Below, piece after piece: positions 1 through 7,051 of a DNA stretch of 22,721 nt; positions within the stretch are counted from its first letter, which is position 1, and each line of letters begins with the position of its first letter. The notes below the pieces were generated by a model, which saw nothing but the letters and a program-made list of their open reading frames with translations, ran no database searches and had not been told where the DNA came from. Source of the stretch: Acidobacteriota bacterium (GTDB taxonomy: Bacteria > Acidobacteriota > Terriglobia > Terriglobales > Acidobacteriaceae); contig JAEYQK010000059.1 of NCBI GenBank assembly GCA_023410055.1, forward strand, positions 1 to 22,721, in the 5' to 3' direction. The position numbers and the translations under genes were made by a program.

Positions 1-239
1 GGAACAGCACGTTCTACGACGTGGTAATTGCCGTTGTGTACGCCTTCCACTATCCAGCCGTCGCAGTCTGTTGCAGCTGGCCCTCCTGTGTCGCGGCTCA
101 CGGCTTTCCAGAAACCTTCAGTTGTCATCTTTCTGCGAAAGGTCTCGGTCTGTTCACGAGTAAGGGGAACGTGTTCACAAGAGTATTGGACACCAAGCAG
201 GGTCAACAGTTCCAGCGATAGATGGCGATAACAGGCCAT
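1..239 (-). CDS. Hypothetical protein, 3' end beyond window
   Basis: An open frame starts at an ATG at 239 on the minus strand and runs without a stop off the left edge, giving about 79 residues. A stop codon lies two codons upstream of the ATG, so this is either a true start or the point where an older, longer frame was broken. A weak AGG lies about 7 bases before the ATG. The readable protein contains FRRKMTTEGFWKAV followed by CDGWIVEGVHNGNYHVVERA. This resembles the pattern 'FW.L....GxDGaxWilEGVkdGxYHvVdRw' that I recall from uncharacterised conserved proteins in several soil bacteria. No function can be given. The resemblance is from memory and was not checked by search. It could be an intact small gene or the remaining part of a damaged one. 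Confidence 0.42.
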   Translation of the reverse strand, partial: MACYRHLSLELLTLLGVQYSCEHVPLTREQTETFRRKMTTEGFWKAVSRDTGGPAATDCDGWIVEGVHNGNYHVVERAV

Positions 240-1005
240 TCGTTAACCTATCCGGCTTCGGGAATTGTTGCGCCAATCTGCGCATTCCGGCAAGGAGAAA
301 CCGCTTCTTGGCAATGGAGTTGCCGCGCGACATTCGATGCCAGTTCCCATTCGGGGGTCGGTCGTTAGCAACAAGGAGACGGTATCGACTGGCGCAGGCC
401 TGGCCGGTAGCTAAAAGAAAACGAATCGCTTAGCTCACAAACAACGGATTCGTCCCCCACTTGTCGGCTGGTGTTGCGTAATCGCCAACAATCGTTCATT
501 ACTCCCGGATGACGGGCTATCCGGAAATGATGGCGTTGTGCTAAGGGGCCAGGGGAAAGAGCCAGCAGGACATGCGATTAAAACCAGCGAAGGCTCACAA
601 AGCTGATTAGCACCCGAAAATAACGAACCGAGCACTCGGTTTGCGCGAGGCGCTGTTCGCGAAGCTCACGCCAGCGACGAACGACACGCGGCCATCGGAT
701 AAGTGTTCACCTGCGTTCTCCTTTAACCTCTGATCGACACTTCGCAACGCGATGCAAGCCCACACCGAAACTAGTACGTAAGCCCGCTCACGCCGATTTC
801 ACTCCCGAGCAGAGCGCTAGAGGCAGTATCCGTAGTAGAAGCTGTCGAACTCGACTTGATGTGCCGACTGGCCGGCACGTCCACAGCCTCGATCAGACCA
901 AAGAAATAACAGGCGCCAATTTCTAGCATCAGTAGAGCCGCCCCCGTCTCACGACCTGGGCGTTTCTGTTTCGGGAACTTTCAATGCACGCGCGACGTAC
1001 TCTGA
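240..1005. other. Gene-poor stretch, no recognisable gene
   Basis: The frames on both strands in this stretch are short and show no recognisable protein pattern, so I call no gene. Base composition looks more even than in the coding regions. It contains one tight dyad (listed separately). The promoter of the acyltransferase gene at 1006 must lie near its right end, but no convincing -35/-10 pair stands out. The stretch may hold decayed genes that can no longer be identified by eye. Confidence 0.5.
626..641. repeat. Short perfect inverted repeat
   Basis: AACCGAG and CTCGGTT are exact inverted copies separated by the two bases CA. As RNA this would fold as a six-pair stem with a four-base loop. 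There is no run of T after it on either strand, so it is not a clear intrinsic terminator. It could be a protein-binding dyad or chance. Confidence 0.25.
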
Positions 1006-2184
1006 GTGATGCCGCAAACGACGGAAATCCAGACACTCTCTTCCCACGCAGTCTTGACCAAGGAGTCGCCGTGTCCGCGTGAGCTATACATCGACAGACT
1101 GCGCACGGTTATGACTGCGTGCGTAGTCATGCACCACACGGCGATCACGTACGGCGCTATAGGCGGATGGTTCTATTACGAACTGCATCCCTCGGGCGCT
1201 TTATCGAGCCTGCTGCTGACGATGTTCTGCGCAACACAGCAGGCGTACTTCATGGGCTTCTTCTTCTTGCTGGCCGGATACTTCACTCCGAGCTCACTGG
1301 AACGCAAAGGGTACGTACGTTTTCTAAGTGACCGTTTTCTACGCCTGGGCGTGCCTTTGCTGGCGTTTGTCGTTGTGCTGGGCCCGCTAACCGCAGCGAT
1401 GAACGACGCGGCGCAAGGACGGAGCTTCTGGCTCACATTGCAGTACCTGTGGCAACACGCGATCCTCATCAATGGACCACTGTGGTTTGCGCAGGCGCTG
1501 TTGATTTTCAGCGTCGGCTACTGCGTCTGGCGAGCGCTGGCTGGAGCGCCTCTGAGTGCGACCGAGAGGTCAAGTCGGCCGGTTCCTGGATTCGGATGGT
1601 GGCTGTTCAGCGCCGTCGGCGTTGGACTCATCGCGTTGCTCATCCGGCAACTCATTCACATCGGCGTCAACATTATTGGCCTGCAACTGGGATACTTCTC
1701 CAGCTACATCACTCTGTTCGCGCTGGGCATTGCGGCGTGGCGCTATGACTGGTTGCGCAAGTTGCAGCCCAAGCATGCGTGGACATGGCTTGCCATCGCG
1801 CTCGTGGCGTGGCCGATTCTCTGCATCGCATTGAGCAGCGCCCACGGCACAAGAGTCGAGGAGTTTGCCGGCGGGCATTCGTGGCCCGCTATCCTGTACG
1901 CTTTCTGGGAACCGTTTGTCGCCTGGGGACTCATTGCCGGGTGGCTGGTCTTCGCGAAGCGCTTCATGAACGCACCGTCACGGTTCTGGGAATGGCTGAA
2001 TCGGCGCGCGTATGCGGTGTATATCCTTCATCCGCCGGTGCTGGTCGGGGTTGCCATTGTCGGCCGCGCCTGGATCGCGCCCGCGGCAGTGAAATTCGGG
2101 GGCATCGGGGCAATCGCGATTGTGTTGTGCTGGTTGATTGCGGACCCGCTGGTGCGAATTCCTGGCCTGCGGCGAGTCCTCTAG
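1006..2184 (+). CDS. Acyltransferase family 3 membrane protein
   Basis: This 392-residue protein belongs to the acyltransferase 3 family (OafA/NolL-like). These are integral membrane enzymes that move acetyl or other acyl groups onto sugars of surface glycans or onto other small molecules. The N-terminal signature is visible: an aspartate and arginines in YIDRLR (about residues 28-33), then the His pair in VMHHT (about 41-45) inside the first membrane segment. The conserved FFLLAGYF and a basic loop with FLSDRFLRLGVPLL follow. Roughly ten hydrophobic segments run through to the C-terminus, and the length is normal for the family. The start is ambiguous between GTG 1006 and the immediately following ATG 1009; no strong ribosome binding site is seen. 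It stands alone on the plus strand, well away from the polysaccharide operon, so its acceptor is unknown. A 'glucans biosynthesis protein' label would be equally compatible. Confidence 0.9.
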   Translation: MMPQTTEIQTLSSHAVLTKESPCPRELYIDRLRTVMTACVVMHHTAITYGAIGGWFYYELHPSGALSSLLLTMFCATQQAYFMGFFFLLAGYFTPSSLERKGYVRFLSDRFLRLGVPLLAFVVVLGPLTAAMNDAAQGRSFWLTLQYLWQHAILINGPLWFAQALLIFSVGYCVWRALAGAPLSATERSSRPVPGFGWWLFSAVGVGLIALLIRQLIHIGVNIIGLQLGYFSSYITLFALGIAAWRYDWLRKLQPKHAWTWLAIALVAWPILCIALSSAHGTRVEEFAGGHSWPAILYAFWEPFVAWGLIAGWLVFAKRFMNAPSRFWEWLNRRAYAVYILHPPVLVGVAIVGRAWIAPAAVKFGGIGAIAIVLCWLIADPLVRIPGLRRVL

Positions 2185-2511
2185 GAGCACCGATTAGCGG
2201 AGCGGGCCGAACCACTTCACTAGCTAATGCCTCTGACCTGACCCGGGAATTTCTGTACCAGTGGAACTGGCCATCGAAGAAGCAGTGAAGCTGGCGGCAA
2301 CTCATGGGCAACAGCGAGGCGGTTCCCAGTGAGGACTCCAGCGGCGAGCGTCAGCGGCGGGGCGCGATCACTATGACGGGCAATGTTCACTTAAGTCGGG
2401 TCAACAGACGACCAGCTCGACCTTCAGGCCTTGGTGAGGAATCCCCAAGACGACGAGAACGCCTTCGTAAGGGTAGGAATTCCTCGCTGCGCTCGGAATG
2501 ACAATCCAAAT
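2185..2511. other. Convergent intergenic region, no gene
   Basis: This region separates the 3' ends of two converging genes. I see no protein-coding pattern in it; the short frames lack family features. Near its right end is a short element listed separately as a possible dispersed repeat. No U-tailed hairpin terminator was clear for either gene. Confidence 0.5.
2475..2503. repeat. Possible acidobacterial dispersed intergenic repeat
   Basis: The core, TCCTCGCTGCGCTCGGAATG with short flanks, closely resembles a short sequence that I recall recurring in intergenic regions of Koribacter- and Granulicella-like genomes, usually as a TTCGCT..GCTC.GAATGACA core. Parts are imperfectly self-complementary (GGAATTCC at the left, CGCTGCG and GAGCG-type pairings inside). 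It occupies the 3' side of two convergent genes, a usual site for such elements. Only one copy is seen in this window, so the repeat status is from memory and not shown here. Confidence 0.38.
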
Positions 2512-3822
2512 CTATCCAAGTATTCTTAACTCACTCTTGCTGTCTTGGAATCCCGGAAAGACTTGCTCCAAGTGGTGATTGCCCAATTGTTTCGCCACCA
2601 GCTCGCTCAACACCGTACGGAAATCGGTCGTCAGGGCGAGGTCGCGACCCTCATTGAGCTGGTGACTTTCAAGGCCGGGCCAGCGGCCATAAACTTTGCC
2701 TCCGTGCACGGCACCGCCGAGAACAAACATGACGTTGGCGTGGCCGTGGTCCGTGCCGCGGTTGCCATTTTCGTGGGCGGTGCGTCCGAACTCGGACATG
2801 GTGACGATGACTGTGCCTTCAGCGAGATTGCCGAGGTCGATCCAGAAGGCCGAGATCGATTGCGAGAACTCGCGGAGTACGTTGGCGAGTTGACCCTGCG
2901 TCGCGCCTTCATTCACGTGGTGGTCCCAGCCGCCGATGTCCGCAAACGCGACTTGCACACCGAGATTCGCTTTCATCAGTTGTGCGAGTTGGCGGAGCGA
3001 GTCGGCAAGGTGGCCGCGAGGATACTCTGCTCCCGGAGCAGGTGTGTAGCGCGCCGGGTCGGCGGACCTCAGCATCTTCACAGCCTCGAAGGTTTCCTTG
3101 CCGGTGCCGCGCAGGACTGAATCAGAGGACGAATCGTACATCGACTCGAATGCGCTGGTCAGAGAGCCCGAGGCCGGGCTGCGTCCGGCGACCGAGAAGT
3201 CGTTGACATTGTTGAGAGCGACGGCAGGCTCGTGCCCCGAGAGAATGCGCGGAAGCGTGGGGCCAAGGGCGACAGCACGAAAGGGAGAAGTGGCCTCACG
3301 CGAATTCCCGACATTACCTTGGCGAACCTGGGAGCGGTTGATATCCTTACGCAACGCGCGGTTAAGCCAGCCGTCATCGGTTGACTTCAAGCCGGGAGTG
3401 CCGGACTCCATGTAATCTTGCGCATCGAAATGCGAGCGAGTCGAGTCGGGTGATCCGGCGGCGTGAATGATGGCAAGATGACGCTGGTCCCACAACGGTT
3501 TGAATGATGCGAGTGTCGGGTGTAGCCCGAAGAAGCCGTCGAGATCGATGGCGGATTCGGCGGTACGCGAGGGGCGCGGGATGGCGATGGTCGGGCGCAT
3601 CGAGTAGTACGACGGTTCGGCATGGGGGACGACGACGTTGAGTCCGTCGGCGGCACCGCGCTGAAAGATTACGACCAAGCGTCTGTTGGCGGATCCCACG
3701 CGAGCAGGTGCGCTCCCAGTGTCCAGCACCAACACCGCGCGCTCCAGAAATGCTGGAATGATGCTGGTGCCGACCAATGCGATGGCTCCGTCTTTCAAAA
3801 ACGCACGTCGAGTAATGGCCAT
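2512..3822 (-). CDS. DUF1501 family protein with Tat signal
   Basis: This 436-residue protein of the DUF1501 family is distantly related to the sulfatase/alkaline phosphatase superfamily and has no settled function. It opens with a twin-arginine signal (TRRAFLKDG, residues 4-12) followed by a hydrophobic stretch, so it is probably exported folded by the Tat system. Family hallmarks are visible in order: FQRGAADGLN (53-62), HFDAQDYMESG (131-141), GGWDHHVNEG (297-306), SEFGRTAHENG (343-353) and GTDHGHANVMFVLGG (356-370). The His/Asp-rich pattern suggests a metal site. The gene begins 3 bases after the DUF1800 stop codon, with its ribosome binding site inside the end of that gene, so the two are translationally coupled. 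In planctomycetes and acidobacteria these two families nearly always occur together, which suggests they act as partners. The ATG start at 3822 is well supported. Confidence 0.95.
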   Translation of the reverse strand: MAITRRAFLKDGAIALVGTSIIPAFLERAVLVLDTGSAPARVGSANRRLVVIFQRGAADGLNVVVPHAEPSYYSMRPTIAIPRPSRTAESAIDLDGFFGLHPTLASFKPLWDQRHLAIIHAAGSPDSTRSHFDAQDYMESGTPGLKSTDDGWLNRALRKDINRSQVRQGNVGNSREATSPFRAVALGPTLPRILSGHEPAVALNNVNDFSVAGRSPASGSLTSAFESMYDSSSDSVLRGTGKETFEAVKMLRSADPARYTPAPGAEYPRGHLADSLRQLAQLMKANLGVQVAFADIGGWDHHVNEGATQGQLANVLREFSQSISAFWIDLGNLAEGTVIVTMSEFGRTAHENGNRGTDHGHANVMFVLGGAVHGGKVYGRWPGLESHQLNEGRDLALTTDFRTVLSELVAKQLGNHHLEQVFPGFQDSKSELRILG

Positions 3823-3824
3823 AA

Positions 3825-5882
3825 CTACTTCCTTTGGAATTCGGGGGAGCCCATGAGTAGCCCGATAATGAGCGCTGTGTTCGGCGCTTTCGGGGGCGAG
3901 GATACGGGCTGCGTAGCCGTGAGTTGTTTCAGGATCGTTTCGGTGGTCTGTTGAGAAACCTCGCCGGCGAGAAGCGACTTTTCGAATTGCGCGAGAACGT
4001 CGCTTGCGGGAACAGCCTCATTCGCAACGTGTTCCTGAGGCTGAAGCCGGTGCAGCTCAGTCTCATCCTTCACCACTGCTGCATCTGGAACAATGACGCC
4101 GGGAAGTTTATTCGCCGCCAGGGTCAGCGCGAAGTTCATACGGTTGAGAAGGGCCGAGGAGCCTACCCAACTGTCGGCGGTGGTCTTGTAGCCAGTCGGC
4201 GGTTGCGCGCCGTACAGAGGCATCCCCATGCGATTCAGCGCTTGCATCAGCGGCCTGGGATTGTTGACCTCCGCACCGCTCGCACGCACGGCAGAAGCGA
4301 TGAATTCCAGCGGAGTCTTGACCCGCGCACGATAGGTCTGAGGTGCCCAGAATTCAGGCGAATCAAACATCGTGCGCAGGACTTCGCGAATATCGCCGTC
4401 CTTCTTCAGAAACGTCTTCGTCATGCGATCAACAATTGCGGACGGCGGATCGTCTGAAACAAATCGTTGTGCCAACTCAGTTGAGATGAAGCGCGCCGTT
4501 GATGGGTGGTGTGCGAGAATGTTCAGCACCTCCCTGCCTTCCTTCTCGCCGTGCGATTTGATTCGGTGCCCTAGGACAAACTTATCGCCGGGCTCGTGCT
4601 TGCGTCCGTCAAATTCGAAATCGCCACCCTGTCGAGGTTCTTTCAACGTCCAACCGGTGAAGACCCGAGCGACTTCGGTGACGTCCTTTTGCGTATAGCC
4701 GCCATTGACACCCAGCGTGTGCAATTCCATTAACTCGCGTGCGTAGTTCTCATTCAGGCCGGCATTCTGCTTCTTCTTTGCATTTTCTGGACGCGGTGTG
4801 TGCGGGCGCGGAGGAGGCGGGAACGGTATGCCATAGATGATTGCGCGCCTGCGCGGACGAGGCATGGCCGCTGCACGCGGGCGTGCATTCCCGTGTAGCG
4901 CAAAATCGGATTCCGGCCCGATGCTCACCCAGTTGTCGAGATAGAAGAGCATGGCGGGACTCTTGGCGGTGGCGGCGAGCAGGTCCTTGAACTTTCCCAG
5001 TGCGCGCGGACGGAGCACATCACGCTCGTAACTAGTGATCATGTAGCGGTCGGCACCCTTGCCCAGGAAAACATTGAAGTGGTTGAACCAGAAGTCGGTC
5101 ATCACCTCTTCGAGTTGCCGTTCGCTGTAGATGGCGCGCAGCAGCTTTGCGCTCATCAACTCGTCCTGAACGACGGCCGCCGGATTCCCAAGCGCCATCA
5201 CAGTTTCACGCTGCTCAGGCGTGAAGCCGGCGATCAGTTGCATTCGTCCCGGTTCGGGAAGCCGGCGCGCAATGATGTCGCGGTCATCGGGATTCATCGC
5301 GAGGATTTCCTGGTAACGCTTGTCCGGCGGAAGCTGCAAGAGAGTCCCAGCGCGCTGCTCGGCGAAGTCGCGCTCTGCACGAACCGCTGCTTTATCGTCG
5401 TCGCCCATCATCGATGTGCCAGCGTTTTGCGTCGCTTGCTTTTGGGCATTCTGGTTGCGGAGTCTGGTAATCTGCGACTCGTAAATTGCACGGAGTGCGG
5501 TATCAGACGGCATAGGAGCCTTGCCGTCCATTACGGCTTTTACAAGAGGCTGCGGAGGGAAATTCTCTGTCATCTCTCGAGCACTCATCCGCAGCGTTCG
5601 GTATTGCGAGAGGCGAACCGCAAGCGCTGCATCGTTGATCTTTTCAGGATGAAGCTGCTGTTCGATCCATTTGTCTACGCCCGTTTCTTCAACGCGCTCG
5701 ACGTCGCCCGGCCGCGATCCGAAAGTCAGGCGATTGAGTGCCTGTAATGCGCGGCGATGCTCGTCCGTGTCTGTGATCTTCGCTTCGGAGTGCTTGTCGC
5801 GGGCCACCACAGCGCCGGTGACCGCGAAAAGTGAAGCAAGCAGCAGGAGCACAGAAAGAAGGCGTAAACGCGAGAATTGCAT
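3825..5882 (-). CDS. DUF1800 family exported protein
   Basis: This protein of about 685 residues belongs to the DUF1800 family, of unknown function. A Sec-type signal peptide covers about residues 1-27, ending near AVVA. Family features are the early ALNRLTFGSRPGDVERV (48-64), the central VMTDFWFNHFNVFLGKG, then LLAATAKSPAMLFYLDNW, and the later NYARELMELHTLGVNGGYTQ with VFTGWTL. Just before the NYAREL motif is a basic and proline-rich insertion (PRPRRRA, then FPPPPRPHTPRPENAKKKQ), probably a flexible loop. I chose the ATG at 5882, not the longer frame that opens at 5921, because it has a good AGAGGA site 6 bases upstream and begins a clean signal peptide. It is the first gene of the two-gene unit with DUF1501. 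Known context suggests a joint role in the cell envelope, but the activity is not established. Confidence 0.95.
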   Translation of the reverse strand: MQFSRLRLLSVLLLLASLFAVTGAVVARDKHSEAKITDTDEHRRALQALNRLTFGSRPGDVERVEETGVDKWIEQQLHPEKINDAALAVRLSQYRTLRMSAREMTENFPPQPLVKAVMDGKAPMPSDTALRAIYESQITRLRNQNAQKQATQNAGTSMMGDDDKAAVRAERDFAEQRAGTLLQLPPDKRYQEILAMNPDDRDIIARRLPEPGRMQLIAGFTPEQRETVMALGNPAAVVQDELMSAKLLRAIYSERQLEEVMTDFWFNHFNVFLGKGADRYMITSYERDVLRPRALGKFKDLLAATAKSPAMLFYLDNWVSIGPESDFALHGNARPRAAAMPRPRRRAIIYGIPFPPPPRPHTPRPENAKKKQNAGLNENYARELMELHTLGVNGGYTQKDVTEVARVFTGWTLKEPRQGGDFEFDGRKHEPGDKFVLGHRIKSHGEKEGREVLNILAHHPSTARFISTELAQRFVSDDPPSAIVDRMTKTFLKKDGDIREVLRTMFDSPEFWAPQTYRARVKTPLEFIASAVRASGAEVNNPRPLMQALNRMGMPLYGAQPPTGYKTTADSWVGSSALLNRMNFALTLAANKLPGVIVPDAAVVKDETELHRLQPQEHVANEAVPASDVLAQFEKSLLAGEVSQQTTETILKQLTATQPVSSPPKAPNTALIIGLLMGSPEFQRK
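3828..3834 (-). promoter_or_regulatory. Ribosome binding site of DUF1501 gene
   Basis: On the minus strand AAGGAAG lies 5 bases before the ATG at 3822. It is formed by the last codons (AGG AAG, Arg-Lys) of the DUF1800 gene plus the preceding A. Ribosomes finishing DUF1800 would therefore be positioned to restart on DUF1501. Confidence 0.75.
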
Positions 5883-5888
5883 AAAGAA

Positions 5889-5894
5889 TCCTCT
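5889..5894 (-). promoter_or_regulatory. Ribosome binding site fixing DUF1800 start
   Basis: AGAGGA on the minus strand lies 6 bases upstream of the ATG at 5882. It supports this start over an upstream in-frame ATG at 5921, which would place a polar stretch before the signal peptide. Confidence 0.7.
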
Positions 5895-6047
5895 TTGGGA
5901 GAGAGGCAGGCCATCCCCCACAGGAAATTGAACGTGAGTTATCAGGAAAAGTTGCTGGGGTGAGCTAACAGCAGCAGGCTCGGCCGTTGTTCATCTTATG
6001 CTGCAGCAGCGAGTAGAGTCGAGAACAGGCGCAGTGGAGCTGAGGTG

Positions 6048-6685
6048 CAGCCGCAGTTTTTAGGCTTCGCTCGCTACTGGGGATTCAACACCGCGGCTGT
6101 GTCGGACTTATCGCGCCCAGACCAAGGGCAAAGTGGAATCGGGGGTGAAGTACATACGTCGTAACTTCATCTGCGGCTTGCTGGGGCGGGAGCCGCACAG
6201 CCTGGAGGATACGAGTGCCGAGTTGCGTTGGTGGGTGTGGGAAGTAGCCAACCAGCGCGTGCATGGCACAACGCACTGCGTAGTGCAGCAACGCTGGCGG
6301 GAGGAGAAGCCGCCCATTACTTTGGCCGGACGCTTGCCCTATCCCTTCTTCGAAGAAGAGCTGCGACGGGGTCTCACGTGACGCCTATGTTGCGTGGCAG
6401 GGCAATCGCTATTCGGTGCCCTGGAGCTACGCCAGGCCAACAGGTGCGCGGCGTGGTCACAGCGAAGTCGTTGAGGTCTATGCCGACGACGAGCGAATCG
6501 CCAACCATGCCCTGCTTGCGGGCAAGCACCGCATCGCGGCACGCGCCGAACATCATGCCGGGACTCCGCTCGGTTCCCTCCGCCCGACAGGCAGAGCGCA
6601 AGCACGCATTCGCCTGCTGGGCCCGCAAGTCGAAGTGCGTTCGCTGGCCGTTTATGACTGCGTGGCAGCAGGAGGTGCACGATGA
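6048..6685 (+). pseudogene. istA: IS21 transposase IstA, C-terminal remnant
   Basis: The remnant is read in three successive frames. First comes QPQFLGFARYWGF from 6048. After an inserted base near 6085-6090 it continues as PRLCRTYRAQTKGKVESGVKY, the strongly conserved end of the integrase-like core, and then WVWEVANQRVHGT. After a second shift at a G run near 6366-6369 it continues as SRDAYVAWQGNRYSVPWSYA to the TGA at 6683. These are standard IstA C-terminal segments. The catalytic N-terminal part is missing, so the gene is dead. The order and matching reading direction make the identification secure, although exact shift points are approximate. Confidence 0.85.
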
Positions 6686-6940
6686 CTGATTTCGTGCAGC
6701 TGGAATCCGTTATCGAAGCTTTTAGTGGTTGATGAGATGGACTATCTGCCACTGGACGAGACTGGCGCCACGATTTTCTTCCAACAGCAACAAGAGCTAC
6801 AGCGAGTGGGGCAGCATCTTCGGCGACTCGACTATCGCCACGGCGTTCCTCAACCGATCGTTGCACCACTCGACCACCTTCAACATCCGCTGCCAAAGTT
6901 ATCGACTGAAGGAACGGCGACGGGCTGGGTTGATCGGCGG
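6682..6940 (+). pseudogene. istB: IS21 helper ATPase IstB, internally deleted remnant
   Basis: The start codon overlaps the istA stop as ATGA, as in intact IS21 elements. After only about 14 codons (MTDFVQLESVIEA) the sequence jumps to the Walker B region VVDEMDYLPLDETGATIFFQ at about 6725. The P-loop and the first half of the protein are therefore deleted. A second small deletion with a frame change follows, and then comes the conserved C-terminal segment SYSEWGSIFGDSTIATAFL, with LHHSTTFNIRCQSYRLKERR ending near 6935. IstB is normally about 250 residues, so well under half remains. Confidence 0.83.
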
Positions 6941-7051
6941 ACGGGAGCAGGACTCAGGCGACAGCCGGGCGTTGCCGCCGCTCTCCGTGGCCCCGGCAAG
7001 ACGGTGCAGACTCCACGCTTACCGCGTTTGCAGTCCCGTCAAAAATCTCGC

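Larger units (their letters stand above)
6035..7050 (+). mobile_element. Decayed IS21-family insertion sequence
   Basis: The plus strand holds the C-terminal part of an IS21 istA transposase and the two ends of an istB helper ATPase, in the usual order and with the usual ATGA overlap of the two genes. The N-terminal two thirds of istA, and therefore the left end, is gone. The right limit is uncertain. After the istB end there is a GTCAAAAATC sequence at about 7038-7047 that recalls the repeated GTCAAAATTC-type motifs at IS21 ends, but no matching left terminal repeat or target duplication can be shown. Several frameshifts and deletions mean it cannot transpose alone. It lies between the DUF1800 operon and the polysaccharide operon. 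Confidence 0.82.

Noticed and set aside
2545..3120. 191-residue plus-strand frame opposite the DUF1501 gene
   Set aside because: It lies fully antisense to a gene with clear family motifs and shows no family pattern of its own; GC-rich coding DNA often leaves such antisense frames open.
5079..5747. 222-residue plus-strand frame opposite DUF1800
   Set aside because: It is an antisense shadow of a well-supported gene, with no recognisable domain or ribosome binding site.
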